Assembly (NCBI RefSeq): GCF_002443255.2
Contig: NW_019211457.1
Coordinates: forward strand, 37,082,105 to 37,146,104
From: Varroa destructor
Taxonomy: Eukaryota > Arthropoda > Arachnida > Mesostigmata > Varroidae
DNA length: 64,000 bases
Direction of reading: 5' to 3'
Part shown: piece by piece, positions 43,336-58,107 of the stretch
Layout of the letters: each line of letters opens with the position of its first letter
How positions within the stretch are numbered: the stretch's first letter is position 1
Translations under genes and position numbers: made by a program
Notes under the pieces: model-generated
The model's database searches: none
What the model saw: the letters and a program-made list of their open reading frames with translations, nothing else
Told to the model about the DNA's origin: nothing

Positions 43336-44891
43336 CTGTAACAAACAAAAATATTTTGCTTAAAATATTTGTCGCTAAGAGTCGGTGTAGTTACCTTAAT
43401 TAAGTTCCAATAACTTGATTAGCTTCACCGCGTTCTTAACCGTAAGCTTGAATTAAGCGGCTATCATTCAAGTTCTTCAATAAATATATATACTATTAGG
43501 ACTTGCCAAACGCAGTGATTAGCACACAGATAGGTCTACAAGTAAGTTTTAGGATTGAGCCAACGTTCAAGCACAGGATAGCTTTGAGAAAAATGTATGC
43601 TTTACACGCTACTACGTGTTGCAGTATGTATAATTAGTGTGTAGTATATAATCGGTGCAAACTCACAACATTAATATTACAATTCCAACAAACTGTTGGA
43701 TATCCCTAATTGTCCTTTAACCTTATTTGCATGACATATGTACGTGTACAACAATGATGACCGCAACGATCCCAGACTTCAGCTGGGCGTGTGGCTGCTG
43801 TTACTGATGTAGGCCGCTTAGAAGCAAGTCTTCTTTATTTTAACTGCTGCTGTTGCTTCCCGTTTTGCCGTCCCTCGACGGCACGTAGTCAAGCTGCAGT
43901 CGGCCGCCGTCGAGGTATAGAGAACGCTGAAGTGCAGAACTTTGGCGCAATGGCCAAAGCGACCGTATGGCCTGTTGAGGCATCGCGCATGATGTTATGC
44001 CATGTCGGTCCCAAGATCATTCGACGCTAGCTTATCCCTTGAGTAGAAAGATCTGATAGCGAACTTCGCCAGAGCGACAGTAACGGTGGTGGTTAGCGGC
44101 CGCAACAGCGACAACAGCAGTCTTTTTCTGCTACCTCGAGTGCTATACCTCTTCCGTTTGTTGCTGCCGCGTCTAATAATGATGAGGTAGATGATAACAC
44201 GGACACTTTACTGACGGTAGTGCTGAAGCTGCCGGTGCTGGCGAGGAAGGCAGAGTGACATGGGCATTCATAACGACTTATTATTAGGCAAACGTCGAGG
44301 GTATCACATGTTGCATCACTAGAAGCGACGTAAAAGAGGCAGGGAAGGAAGCAGGCTGCAGGATAAGGAAGAGTAAAGAATGAGTTGAGCAAACAAAGCC
44401 CGCAACGAAGGCCTGGGTGGCCGAAAAAGCAGACAAGGACGAATATAAATTGCAAATGATAGCACACGCTTACACACACACTAGAATCTAATAAAACAAC
44501 AAATCAGCCAGATAGTGCAATGGTCTATGCGCACTGTGGCTGACAGAGCTTCAACGGTATACTGCTGGCGTAGAAGTGATGTACGTGGCCTCTTCCCATC
44601 ACTTCACCTCCTAGTCATCACTGGTCCTCGCTCGCTATGGATTGTTGTATCTGGCCTAATCTACGCAAGTTTATTGCTCTTATTATGACATACCAAATCA
44701 AATACACACACACAGACATATATATGCGGCAACTGTGTTGCAGCACCATTGATAAGCTTCGAATACCCTATTCGCCCTACAACAGGGAGGAAGCTAACTT
44801 ATTCTCTGACCGACAACGATATCGGAATTAAACTATATGTGATGGAATCGGTAATTATAAATTAAGCTTCTATGCTTTAACTGAACAAGAT

Positions 44892-44912
44892 GGGGGGGAG
44901 GGGGGAGGGGGG
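44892..44912 (+). repeat. G-rich tract (G7-A-G6-A-G6)
   Basis: Three long G runs separated by single A. Enough guanines for a G-quadruplex. Confidence 0.9.
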
Positions 44913-47900
44913 TGGCATCGTGGAAAAGTGTTAACCCTCTAGCGGTCTGAGTGGGCCGTAACAGCAGCGGTGGGCCAGAAGGTGTCCACGGCGTTAGTGC
45001 CCATCTATTAGAGTGTAGGGTACTGGGATGTGGGATCGATTCTGTACAGATCGTCTTATAGCCTTTGCTTAGCTACGTAGGTTCGATCGGCTAATGAATA
45101 AAGCCGGATGACTAATGACACTGATTTGTAGTGTTGTTGCTATGAACGGTTAGCTGTTAATGGCAGCCAGCGCTGATGCAATATCGATGGTGGCAAGTCC
45201 ATCAGGGGCTAAGATCGGCAACGAAAGAAAGAAGCTCACGTGGCAAACGAGTCGCGATTGCGGTGGATCTATCGGCAGACAAAGCGAATAGTAACCGGTG
45301 TATATAACCGGTTGATCACGACTTTATCAGACTATTCATTGAAATAGCCGATGCGGTTTAATTCTGTACGCCGGTGGAAGTCAGGCAGTTGCCTATCAAT
45401 ACGCAGACATAAATAAACACACAAAAATGCCGTGCACAGTGACGCCCTCCCATCGCCTTGCACTAATAAACGTAAGTGCATCATTATTATGATGCACAGA
45501 GCTCGCCAACAAGCAGAAGCACACTCATTACATAAGCGATACCCTGCAAGCGGTATTGTTGCCCCTGCAGCGGTATATAAGTTGCGGCATAGTCCTATAT
45601 ATGTGTAGTAGAATTTGAGAACGAAAACCAACGGCGGACACAAACTAATGACAAGAGCAATTAACACTTAACGAAAAAAACAAAAAATCTGAAAATGACT
45701 TAAATCCTCTAATATTTCGTTTATTCGATATAGCTCTAGAAAGAATCAATATGGAAACAGAAAAGGCATTATTATAACGGCTGCTACTGGTACTGCTGAT
45801 TGTTGCTCAGTAATTACATTGGCTTCACAAAAAATGGACGCATCACCACGGGTAACTGCGGCGCTAGCCATATCACCGAATAATGAGCAAAATTAAATTA
45901 GCGTTACAGCAAGTAATTACAGATAGGCATAGGGGAAATAGAGGGAAAGGAAGAATTATTGATGTAACGGTCAGGATTAAACCGTCTACAGTTTAGCTCA
46001 TTTTTTCTTTTCTAAAACAGAAAAAATTTCCTGCTCCATCCTTTTCCTTCCAGCTACTGGCGCTACCGCTGCATCTGCTTAATCAAATGCGTAATCTACT
46101 CGTTTGTGACCTGTTGTCTTCTAGGCTCTTGTCTGTGATCCGTGAGACCACCGACAGACTATAGGCGCAGTTCAGAAGCGTCTTTCGCCCGACGCCATTC
46201 TACCTCCTTTGCAGATCAAACTCCGTTATACGAATTTTGGCTGTTCTTCAATCTGATCATATGAATTTGGCAAGAAGAAGTACAACTTTTTCAATTATAC
46301 TCAAATGCTACGTAGTTCGCATACGCATAAGTGGAACGAAGGCGGCAAAGCAAAAATGTTTGCAGGCCAGTACATGTACCTCTGCGCAGGCACGTCAAAG
46401 CCTTCATTCGTCCTAATTCCGATAGAGGTACACGATCAGCATCAACACCGTTTGAGCCCGAAGCACAGATCGAGAGGGAGCCAGCCAAGCTCGACGGAAC
46501 ACATATTCCGAAAGACTGATTAAAACTTCACTCGACACTGGCCACTCATCCGCGCTAACGATATTTTTCAAATGTACACGTTCGCCCCACTCCCCCTTGT
46601 AGTAATGAACAACAATAACAGGAAACGTACATTAGAGATATTCATAGCTCATTCACCGGACGCCAGAGTTAGATAGTCAGGCGTGTGATCTTATACGAGA
46701 ATATGTCACTCGCTCCGATTTCAACGCGTTCCTTGATGCTCGTTTGAACTTGTTAAATGCAGCCTATGTATGTATGTAGGTGTGCGTATAACAGAATAAC
46801 GGATAAAGACAGATATCTATATATAAACACGTACAACAGAGAGTGGGGGTATCAACATTACGATTATTGTTCTAATATGTCTGCACGTTTGATTATGACT
46901 TTAAAATAGGACGGTATTAATGCCAGTATTTTGTATTAGTTGGATGTACGTACAAAGGAAAGGTTTTTGGATAGATCTATGGGTAAATGCACTCGCAGAT
47001 GTACGAAGGACAAAAGGTTCATAGCGAGATGTAAAAGATATGTCAAGTGATGACACTACATTAGCGAAAGGACAAATAAGCTTAGCTCGCTTGTACATTT
47101 ATAATAAGCACCTACAACAGGAGGCCCCGTCAGGGTTGCTCGGTTCGAGCCCATCGACTTCATGACACGGCTCTCTCGATTGACGCATTCATTAAGGTGA
47201 GAAGATAAGTATATAAGACAAACATTATTTATAGGCACAGGCGCATTTTTACATTTTTCGGCCAACATCTCTAACTAGCATTCTGCTTAGCTCGAAGCTC
47301 CCGGTAGGGTAGTTTCTTCAAGAGTCACCAAATGGGTCCACCGTTAAGATCATAATAGAAAAAATGACGAGTAAATGCTATCTGGCTAAGTAATGCGGAG
47401 GCGACGGCGGCGCCCGCCACCTTCACTTACAAAATCTATTACAGAGTTTGACATTGCGTCAAGTCAATATTAGCTAACAGCGATACTCACCGTATATATT
47501 TTCCATAAGATCAATTTTATTTTTCCCACCTTTCTTCAACAGCTCGGCATTGTTCAGGCTGCTCGATTATTCGATTCAAGATATCGGTGATACTATATAG
47601 GCATATACGTATGCAGCGATAACACAACACAAAAAGACCGCTTCTGCTGCTATGTATTACTATGTTGACGCTTGTTTGCCGTCCTATTGTTTGGGATGGC
47701 AGCCGTCTCCCACTTCACCGGTTCTGAAACATCAGTGTTGTAGGAATACATTTCGATCAACGACAGGTTCGTGAGCCCGCTAATGCTGAAGTTATATCGG
47801 TAGTAGTAGTTGTAGCAGCGCCGTCTCGATTCGAAGATGGGCACGGTGATAATGGCAAGGTGATACCAACAAATTGACGTCTATGACGACAACAGCTGTA

Positions 47901-49453
47901 CGTTGCTTGTACTAAGCGGAGCTTATACGGTTGGAACTGCCGCCAGCCACGAAACATACTGCATTATTCATTCTTTTCTTTCCCCACTACTTGTCGATTT
48001 TTCTTTTTTCTTTCATCAATATGTTAATCTAGGGAGAAACGGTTGAATTTGGATTGTTTATATATATAAGTGCGATTTAATCAACGCAGTTGTGGCTGCA
48101 GATTACGCGTGGTGCTCGCCTGCCGGCTGCTGCTCTTTTTGTCGGTGTTGCCAAATTTGGTAGATAAAGGAGGTAACCACGAGAGGAGCTTCTGACCCAC
48201 AGATAATACGTCCGATAAGGAAGAGGCAGGCACCGGGTCTTTTTGAAGCAACAAAATACTGGTAGAAGCAAGGTCAAAAACAAGCAGGGAAAAATTGGTA
48301 GACCATTCGAGTGAACCGCGGCGGGGAAGACTATGACGAGAAGAACGGACAGAAAATATGCGGCAAGACAGAAAAGGGAAAGAGAAGCCAGAATCGAGTT
48401 GTTTCGGGTGGCGATGAAGGCTGCGGGCGTAGCGGGCACCGTAAAGCCGCAAGCAGCCGTGATTCATAGGACTGCTGGCATATATAAAGGCAAAGCGTCG
48501 GTGTTTATGTAGCTTGTTTATGGAAACAAAGCAAATCTCTTACGTGAACACTAACTGAACAGGGGATTCTGTCGTTTTTCGTTAGCATAGTATTGTCGGT
48601 CCCATTTTCCGTTTTCTGGTCATTTTTACGGAGCCCAGAACCAATTTGCACGATCCGATAGCATCAGAGTGCGTCGTCACAATCAACATCGCTCACTGGG
48701 ATTCGGGAAGAAGTTCCGATTTCGTTATTTCTTAATTCGATCTCTTTTTCATGCTCGTTTCACGTATGGTCACTCGCTTATGTCGATAGTAAACGCGTCT
48801 GATACAGGCAGAAGTTGACACGGCAAAATACAAAGGCCATTTGCGGGTGACAGCCGCATAGATAGGCGTGCTGTAAAATTTTTCAACTCGGCGGATTATG
48901 ACGTCGTCGACGTTGCTCAGCGAACCTCCTCCAAGGTACTGGCCGTGCCTAAAGGAGCATTAAGAGCAAATGGTGCAAGCTGTGGGTATCGGAAAACGCC
49001 TGATTGATAAATAGGCTATTAGTAGGCTAACGGCATACGAGCGCGATCTGACTGTTCTGAGATCGATTTAGCACTGTTCGGCATCTACTTGAATTCGCGT
49101 ACGTTCAGATCAGAAATGAAATCTCAGATATAATGAAGCAAACACCGGAAAGTTGCACTGATTGCTTCTCGAAGGCCTGTTGCCCTCCCACCACGTACAC
49201 ACCGTTGCACGTTCTAGCCAGTCGGCCAGCCCGTGGGCCTGCTGAGAAGCATTATTGGTCCTGTTTAGAGCTATAGTTATCATCATTTGATTCTTTGAAA
49301 CGAAAACAGCCACTTAATTGGGGTCCTTCTCTTCGTGCATCAGAATTGATATACATAATCTGATTTCGCCATTGCTGTTAAATATCTAACAGAGTTCACT
49401 TCAGGGCCTTCCGCAGGCTCCAAAGACTATTATTACCGTTATTATTATAATAT

Positions 49454-49553
49454 NNNNNNNNNNNNNNNNNNNNNNNNNNNNNNNNNNNNNNNNNNNNNNN
49501 NNNNNNNNNNNNNNNNNNNNNNNNNNNNNNNNNNNNNNNNNNNNNNNNNNNNN
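49454..49553. other. Assembly gap of 100 N
   Basis: Exactly 100 N between TATA-rich flanks, the usual placeholder for a gap of unknown size. A long TA repeat probably broke the assembly. Missing SoxD-B exons could be hidden here. Confidence 0.98.
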
Positions 49554-52500
49554 TATATATATATGTATATACTATACATCACAGCTGAATTTGTTTTTAC
49601 CTACGTAGGCTTTTCATCAGATGCTTGTTTCGTTATCTTTTACATTAGTCATGTAATATGATTGTTCAACGGATATGCTTGGTTACATGCCGTTAGTGCG
49701 TATCAAGTTCGTTGGCAACCGATAGCCTTCAGCCAGTGCAGCGGGCCAGCAAAAAGCCCATGAGGTCGCGAAGTTCTCCCAATGTAGTTAACGGGGAGCT
49801 AATGATAGAGATAAGTGTTTAAGAACTGAAAGAAACGCACAGCAAGAAACAAGTAAGCGCTGCGCTTGAGTAGCGGAGCTACAATTGCAGCTACAACATA
49901 TATGCATACACAGATAGATGGACATGCAAAAAAGTGGCCTATAACTAAGGAGGACCTCTAAAAGCTGACTGTCGCTCGGGCTATGTCTAGCGGTGTGCCA
50001 GCAAATCGCTTCTACAGCAGCTAACGTCGCCGGCATTCGGTGACTCCTTTTGGTGTTTCCCCGTCAGCGAAGTCCTTCGATTTCATTTTGCTCCAACTCT
50101 ATATATAACAGTCAGCGATAACGTGCATCGAGTTAGGGGCATTATGGCTTATCATAACTAACCATAGTATGATTATACGGCGTTGAAATATTATTATTAC
50201 TAGATTATTTCATCGACATTCATCTCCCGGATGATCGGATAAAGCAAAATTGGACACCAGGTAATGCAGTTTCGTTTATTCCCCTGACCCTTCACAGTGT
50301 TCATTTCTGCTGTTTGAGAACTTCGTGAGATGAGAGCGCCATCATCCTCGCCGCCGCTGGCAACGGACTAACAAGCCGAGACGAGCGATTCTGCAGCCCA
50401 AAAAACCTAGGCACCAGGATATGCATATGGACGGCTATCTATAATGCCGATGCAATGCGATGTCTACATGCCATGAAGCAGTATCGGCGTGAAACGTTGT
50501 TCGTGGCCCCAGGAAGACAATGCTGTAGTCAAAGGAACCGCGCCCGTCCACTGTGGGGGACGGGAGATGGGCACAAGGCACGGGAGTAGTCATGTTTCTG
50601 TTCGTATGAGCCGCTCAACATGGACAATAACAACGATTAAAAGATCGCCTGTAATCAATCCAGCGACAGTACTGCAGGTACTGCTGCGGCGAACGCCATC
50701 GTTACGGTATCGATCGTTTATAGAATTTAATGGTTGTCGTTGATTCCAACGTTCAGTTCAGACACTTAACAAGACGAGCAGCAAAGACGGATCAGTTATT
50801 ACGATCTTTTTCCGGGCTGTTTACTCGGCTACGTCGTACTAACTTGCCGCAGCGGCACTCTAAATACATCATAATAACTGATGATATTCTAATAATTCTA
50901 CAATAGAAGCATTAACATTAGCGCTTTGGACAGACCACAGGGCATCGTGCTTAATGATTGACCGTGAAGAATTTCAATATGGCCATCTAGGCATGAGAAG
51001 CAAAAAAGCTATAGCCACTTAGCTCAGCAGGCTTGCCTCAAACCTACTTACCACCATATTTATACGGCCGCTCAAACACGCAAACTCACCAAGGTCCTAA
51101 ACAGAGGTTCCATTTTCCATCGGCACAATTCAGCTCTTTGAACATAAAGTAGTGTCTCATGCAACTATTCTCCGCGCACGGCGGGATTTACATTTGCTGT
51201 TCCCAAAAACAAACGAGATAAGCGTTTTAAGTAAGAATCAGCATTTGACTGATCGCATGATTCTTTCGAACTGGGAAGCATGCTATTTGTCGTAGCGGGC
51301 GTGCGTTCCGCTGTTCGCAGTACCAGAAGAAAGCCAGCTCTCTCTAACGGAAAAAAAAACATGACATTACCATACGAATAACAATACGTAGTTTTTAAAA
51401 TTTGAATTAAAATCAATTAATTATCCAATTTCTGCGCGTTAGGCGAATCGGCAACGAGATCATGAATTTCTTGGTACCACCTTGCAAATAAGTGTGCAGC
51501 TGCAGAAAAAGCAACATTGAGCTTTTGCGGAAGTTCTACTGTGAGGAAATTATAGTGCCGACCCCCCAAAGCTACTTGAGGCCCTCCAGAAGCATAAGAA
51601 AAATTCTCAATTTAGGCGCGCCACACCGTACACGATTGACAAACTAGCGTTGTTCGTATAAACATTAAATGTCCAATGCAACAGTACCTTTCTTTTTGCT
51701 TAGAGGACTGTCGTACCCCTAAGTTAAGGCGACTGGTTAACAATTTTTGTCAACCGTGAGTCTGCGGCAGTCCACGATCTGCGGTACTGTCCTTAGTAAA
51801 GGACCTGTGAGAGACCTGCTGGAGGCCTCTCCAGCAGTTTCGTAAGCTGCTGTGCTTAAAGCAAAGGCTCTCGACGAGGCGACTGCGCTGGTAGCTTTTC
51901 GGCCTCGTTTTTGATTGCTGTTAAAAATGGAATAGACGATGGAACGACTTTTCACGGCAGAAGAAATGGTGATTTTGCATCAGTCGCTTTTCGGTGCAAT
52001 AACGCTATTATAATCAGCATCATCGCCAAAAACACGCGTATAAGTCATACCATAAACTAACTCGTAATACGTTCATAGTACTGTTGATTTCAAACAAGGC
52101 TTCTAGATAAAAGCTACGTTGTGCGTGCGTACCGGTGGGTGTCTGGAACGACATGATAGCGTCGCTTAATGCCGGCAACCATTGCTGAGTCGACCGTAAA
52201 TCTAATAGAAGCATTTGATAAAGAAGACCTTCACCGGAGATACGAAACACTCAACTGGAGACATTGATCAAAACCAATGGAGAGTGCTTCCCTGTTTGAC
52301 AAATCTAACTGCACAGCCGCTTCAGGAAAAACGCATATGTACTAGAAGAGGTCAGTGTCAATTGACTGATGGTAACCTCATCATAGGAACAAATTTTGTT
52401 CTCTGGAAGCACAAGAAAATCGCGTTGCTATCGTAGAATTCAGTACATACCGATGCGGTTCAAGTTATTATATATATCTATATAATATAAGTAAGATATA

Positions 52501-54080
52501 GAGTACATGAAATGTTCCATATGACGGTGCTCGTTCCTTTCACGGTGGACGGAAGGTGTCCATGTTCCGCTTCTTGCTTCACGTTGTTCTTCGGCCAAGT
52601 GTGCAGCCTGTTTCTAAACATCCCAGAAAGTGGGTCGTAGCTATATTCTATCAAATGATGTAGGCCGCTAACTAAGGACATCAACGTCTGCGCCTTAATC
52701 AGCACACTCTACACTAATGGCAAGAATAGCATCATGTAGTGCAACACCGTACAGCTCTGATAGAATGCGGCTTAAAAATCTCAGACGCTTGTAATACAAC
52801 TCCTTATCATCATCGTCATGTCGTAATCATTAGCAAACAATGAGGCGCCATTAGCGAGACTCGGAAAAGGTAGAAAAGAAAACGAATGGGTTTGATGGTT
52901 TCATCGTCCACCCGCGTATCCCATCGCCGCTACCACTATTATCGCTGCTGCTGGTACTACGAATACTGCTTCTCCTACTAGTCGAGCTGTTACCGTCACA
53001 CAATAAGCACAGCCGCGGTTGCCGCCGTCCTACGGAAACTCGGGAACGCTATTCTCGGGGTGTTCCAACTTGTCTATGTATCCTTCATTCGCTTTGGTTT
53101 GGTGTCGTTGGTGCTATGGCAGTGGCAGGCATAGGCTGAGGGCGAAAAGGAGAGAAACCAATTAAGTGAACACGGACCCTTGTTAAGGGACTTCGAGCAG
53201 AGGCACCCCGCTTGAGGAGACAAAGAGGCCAGGGGTTAGTAACAAGAAGAAGTCCGCACGGATGAGTTCGTTGCAGGGAGTGTATTGCAGCAGTAACCCC
53301 CTGCACTAAGGCACGCGACCATAAGGACGAAAAAAGAAGGACAAGCTTTTTTAAAGATAGTCCCAGTTATAGACCTGTCAAAGAAAAACACAAAAGAACT
53401 TCCTCTGTGTAGACAACATTAACACATGCTACACAATAGCTGCTATGGTAATAGTGAAATTCGTATGAATGCGATCTTTTCTCAATCAGAGTCAGATAAA
53501 GTATTTTCAGTGTTTAAAATGACGATTAGCTAATGCGGGCGGGTAATTAATATGAATATAAATCGTTTTGAATAGTTTGCGCTATCTTCGTAACTAAGCT
53601 TCGAAAATTCTTCGGAGAAACACAACGTTGATGATACTTAATAATGATAGGACTTAACCGGCTTGAGGGTTTGCTGTTTTCAACTTCGATAGCTGACATT
53701 CATTGCTTGGACCGATACGCTGTGGCTCAAACAGCACACGGAGCTTGTTACCTCCGCCTGTGTGCAGCGCACGCTCAGTCTTCTCCGCGAAATCCGAATG
53801 AACATAGAATAAGTAGCAGCCAACCGATAGTCGCAGAGGGATCTAGAGAGGGAAGCCAGATAGAAAGACACGCTCCCAAATACAAACATCTTTAATGGAC
53901 TGTCTCCTGTATGGGCCGCTTGAGAATACAAGAAAGCTATGCCACTTCAGACGTCCACTCTCAGGTCAGTCAGGTTCTGTGACGAGAACCATGTGGAGGG
54001 TATCGAAGCTGCATATATATGCATCCTATACAAACTGATACCGATTTTGTTGGCCATCGCAGCATACACATATACATAGG

Positions 54081-54083
<3 letters not shown>

Positions 54084-54111
<28 letters not shown>

Positions 54112-54112
54112 G
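54084..54112. repeat. (CAGA)n microsatellite
   Basis: About seven CAGA units. Confidence 0.95.
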
Positions 54113-54768
54113 TGTCATCCGTAAAAGACGTCTTCTAGTTTATAACAGGCTACTTCTAATCACACGAGCAGCTGAGGAAACTGAACAATCTGAAAAATAT
54201 TTTTTTCGATTTTCCTGCGAGCAGCTCCAAAGAGCGGGACTCAAATTTCTCTGGGGAACCTGTGGAAGGCTTGACTTCCTTCTATACCTCCATCCGTACG
54301 CCGTACATCTTTCTCCCTCGTTCTGTCACATAGTAAACCGCCAGCCAACCAGCCCAATCCCAAAAGGTAGTGGTTGTTCGACACGAGACCTGACTAGTCC
54401 GTCTCGATCTGCGGTCTTTTTCTCCTGTCGCCTCGTGTACAGCCTCTTTTCCGCTACAGTCTCCGGCAGCAACCTTTCCCCTGCGGCATAAGCCACACGT
54501 CCCCGGACCCCTCTTTCCCCCATACAAGGATATCCGTATGTATCAAAGTCTGTTAAAGACGAGACAAGCCAAGGGTTACTAAGTTGGTACAATGTGGCAC
54601 CAGTACAATCGTCATTGTCGATCTTACGAGAGAGCAAACCGTTCCAGCATCGCAGCTGAACGCTTGCGAGGGCTGTTACTAGTTCTTCTAAGGCTTCTGG
54701 TGTTAGTGACGTCTAAGTATCGGGCCACACATTTTACCAGTGAAAAGATTGATTACTTGCAGTACTAC

Positions 54769-54906
54769 CACTGAGAGATAGTGATCCATCTCCTGCTGTG
54801 AAGGTGTTGAGGGATTCTGGAAGGTCGAGGAGTTGGCTGAAGGCTGTGGCAGCCGCGAGCTCGTCACGACCAATGACTGATCTTCGTTCGTCTCTTCGAG
54901 ATCCAT
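54769..54906 (-). CDS. Candidate 5' coding exon, unassigned (possible SoxD-B N-terminus)
   Basis: An ATG at 54906-54904 follows an in-frame TAA three codons upstream and has G at +4. The frame opens MDLEETNEDQSLVVTSSRLP and continues Ser/Thr/Pro/Gln-rich with MDHYLS near the end; acidic then Ser/Pro-rich is the kind of N-terminus seen in transcription factors. Possible donors are GTGGTA and GTAGTA at 54771/54768, neither strong. It lies 11.4 kb upstream of the SoxD-B HMG exon on the same strand, so it could be its first coding exon, but no sequence match proves this. It may also be a chance frame. Confidence 0.25.
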
Positions 54907-57900
54907 AGCTGTTTATCCGTTGCTACTGCTGTATGTGCTCGTTGGTATGTGTGAGATCTCTATTCTTTCGTTTTATTTCAGCGACCGCCTTCTTTTCTGT
55001 CTTGCTATTTACGAGTATCCCTAGAGCCCTCATCGCCGGCTTGAACTCTTCCTGCTTCTTAACTAGAGCAGTTACTGTTGCCGTACAATTGACTATATAG
55101 CTGTCTGTATATAGAGCTGGCTACCTTGTAACGAAGATCTATGTTCGGTAACTGTACTCGCTATATACTAAAGGACTATAGCTAGTTCCGTGAATGGGTT
55201 CAATCCGCGCACCTGGTTTCGTCTGAACCAAATGAATTGCTGGCGTTCGCGCTTTATCGAAATCGTCTTCCTCCACAGTCGCTCTCACTCTTCTGCTATC
55301 TTTCTTTTTACTCGGTTTTTATTATTAGTTGTTTCACTCGAGTTCAGGGTCATTTCTGTGCCGCATAACCACACGCTTATCAGCCAGCGAAGACATGTAC
55401 TTTCCATACAGTCTTTTTTACCCTAACGCCACTCTGCTCTTTGCTAGCTAACTTCTTTCGTGTCTGGCTGACTGTGGCCATAATCTTCAGCCAAAGGTAT
55501 AGCCTGCGCGTCCGTGTTCCCATTCTCAAATATCATTATTTTGAATCATCCTTTTTGCGTACGAGAATAAATGACACCAGATATGTTACCGCATCTTTTC
55601 CGCCTACTAGTAGTTGAAGCACCTTCAGCTTATCCTTCTTTGGCTAGTTTTCCAATCTTCAATAATGCGGAAATTCGAGCGGCAACGACAGCCGGGAACA
55701 TATCGCAGACGAGCAGACGGAAAAAAAACAGCTCTTTAGGGGGGCCCGACGAGTACAATCTATCGTCAACGAGGAGCTGGACTCTGCGCCATAACTAACC
55801 CATGGCAGTGAGCCTGCGGCTTGCCATTTCTTTACTTATCGATTTTCGAGCCGATTGCCACAGCGTAGGTAAGAATGGATTACATGTGGAAACAAAAATG
55901 GGGTAGGTAAGAAAATAGAGTACGCAGACATAGCCAACCAATTTACAACAGTATGAATCTGAAGGCGAACAGATTTTTATGATAAACTGTGCGTGAAGCA
56001 CGGATAAAGCTGCCACTACCACCTCAGTGACAAACCTCTCAAACTATATAATAATAAACTTTGTCCGCTTCTCTCGCATCTGAATCGAGGGGGAAACGAT
56101 CTAGCTAGCAGTCGTTCAACTGGATACCGACAAAGAATAGAAGCCTCAATGCAGTAAGATACATAAATAACAAGGTACTGTAGCTCTTGTTATTTTATCT
56201 TTCTTTGATTAGTCGCTCGGCTGCAAGAGTGTAACCAGCCTCTCTCTTTGCGCCCCCCATGCATCATCGAATAGATACACAATGCAAAACAAAGATCACT
56301 TAAGTAGCACCTAAGCGACGGGTTCGTAGCTCTGGCAACATCGTCGGGGTGGCAAATTAGGCTTTAGACCACACCAGAGTCTTCCCTGCTTTAATGTTTA
56401 GCTACTGTGTGCGTTACTAAGAACAGTTAATCGATGGGACGGGACGCTTAGAGAATACAAGACACTCTCATAGCGCAAAAGGAAACAAAAGTGGTTGAAC
56501 TACGCGTCGGTAATGGTGCTGGTATTCATAGTTACTATCTTTTTCATTGAGAACGAGCGCTACGACGATAAACACGTCTGGCTTTTATCAAAACACGTTT
56601 TTAGGTTGGATATCTTCGTTTGGCGTTCTACTGGAGTGCAGTTGAGCTGTTCTACTATTCGGTAGCATTGAATGGGTTGACAAACGGTCCTATCCAGTGC
56701 AAATGTTATTGCACGACCCAGTGGTAATGGCCAACAATACAAAGCAACGAGCAACGAAATTGAATCATTTAACAGAATAGACAGAAAAAATTATCTACAT
56801 TATTACGGTGGCCAGTACGGCCACCGCTCTCGACTACGTGGACAATCACATGTATACTCTAATTATTGGCGTCCAGATTTTGCCTGTTAGGCCACCAGCC
56901 TATTTGTTCATGTATCAGTGAATCGTTGCCAGGGAAATTAATTATACTGGTGTATGAACTACTAGTATTCGAAAAACGATAGCTAAAATTCTACACCCGC
57001 ATAGTTCGAGGCTGTACCTGCATTTGGTCACTTGAAATTGCCAATGTCCAGTCATGACGTAGTAGAAATTTTTATTTACTTCTTGTAAACTATAAAAAAA
57101 AAAAACTACCATTTACCTCGTGGAAGCTACCGGCTATGAAAAAGCTGAATAAAAAGTTGAATAATGATGTAATACTGGGTCCTTTTCCACCCCATAGATT
57201 CGAATCTAATAGTTAGTCACGGTCTCAAGTCGAGAAAAACTTCACTTCAAAACTTCATCGTGTTGTTGTTGTTACTATTGCTAAACAATGTTTCTTTCTG
57301 TGGACGCCAGTATTGAGAAGAAGCCAGAGTATTGTCGATGGGTCGGCTGCATGGCCCAGGGTCCACTAGCGGTGGTCTACAAAAGAATGATGGTCGTCTT
57401 TCCCTCAAGCGCGCCTTGGAAGAGTTGATCAGAAAGCGATGCTTTAGCTTTGAGTGCTCAGCAGGCGAAAGAGACCGCGAGTCGATGACGGTTTTACGCG
57501 ATGACGGTTCGGTGCGGCGGCGGCGGCGGCGGCGCGCATCGTTTAGAGGCAGCGGGTGTGTTCAGTGTGAAAACTGCTTCGGGCTTTATGAAGAACAACA
57601 ACAACAGGCAACTTCGTTTATCGCACTGCTCCCATGTTCTATGCACAGATAGTTGTAGACGACGCCGCTAACAGCGTCGTCGTGCCTGCTTTCGTCTATT
57701 ACTGCTGTCTGCTTGCGTTGTTTTGCTGATAAAGGCACTCGAAAAGCTGCCGCATCCGTCACACACCAGCGCTGTAAACCCGTCAGAGCAGAGCCACTCC
57801 GAGCTACTTAAGGAAAGCCAGTGTTCTCGGACCATTCGTCGACTAACAATAATCTGGTAAAATAACAGTCGACGATCATAAACCCAATGACCAGACAGCG

Positions 57901-58085
57901 ACAGACGCTGTGCGTAGTGATACTGCCAACAGTAGGAGCCGTAGACCTAGCGATGAGCAGGAACATGAAAATATGTATTGATTATAGATACTATAATACT
58001 TAGCGAGTTATAAGGCAGGTTTTGCCGCCTGCCAAGCTGTATAGTAGTGTATATAGTACCAAGACGCATGCCAGATTTCCACAAT

Positions 58086-58107
58086 AAGCTATCGATTTCG
58101 ATAGCTT
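58086..58107. repeat. Perfect 10-bp-arm palindrome
   Basis: AAGCTATCGA, two-base loop TT, TCGATAGCTT. Short, could be chance. Confidence 0.8.

Noticed and set aside
47130..47160. CGGTTCGAGCCC resembles a tRNA B-box
   Set aside because: The flanks do not pair as a T stem and no A-box lies upstream.
47493..47570. Short - frame (NNAELLKKGGKNKIDLMENI) ending in a GTGAGT donor
   Set aside because: Only about 25 codons, no good acceptor, no family match; not separable from chance.
50640..50750. Gln-Pro-Leu-Asn-Ser on the - strand, a near match to PLNLS
   Set aside because: Fourth residue is Ser rather than Leu, and the surrounding protein has no SoxD likeness.
51010..51080. TAGCTCAGCAGG matches the tRNA A-box pattern
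   Set aside because: No B-box (GGTTCGANNCC) follows at a proper distance and no cloverleaf can be drawn.
51063..51140. Short - frame ending in GTGAGT and another ending in GTAAGT near 51050
   Set aside because: About 20 codons each with stops close by and no acceptor.
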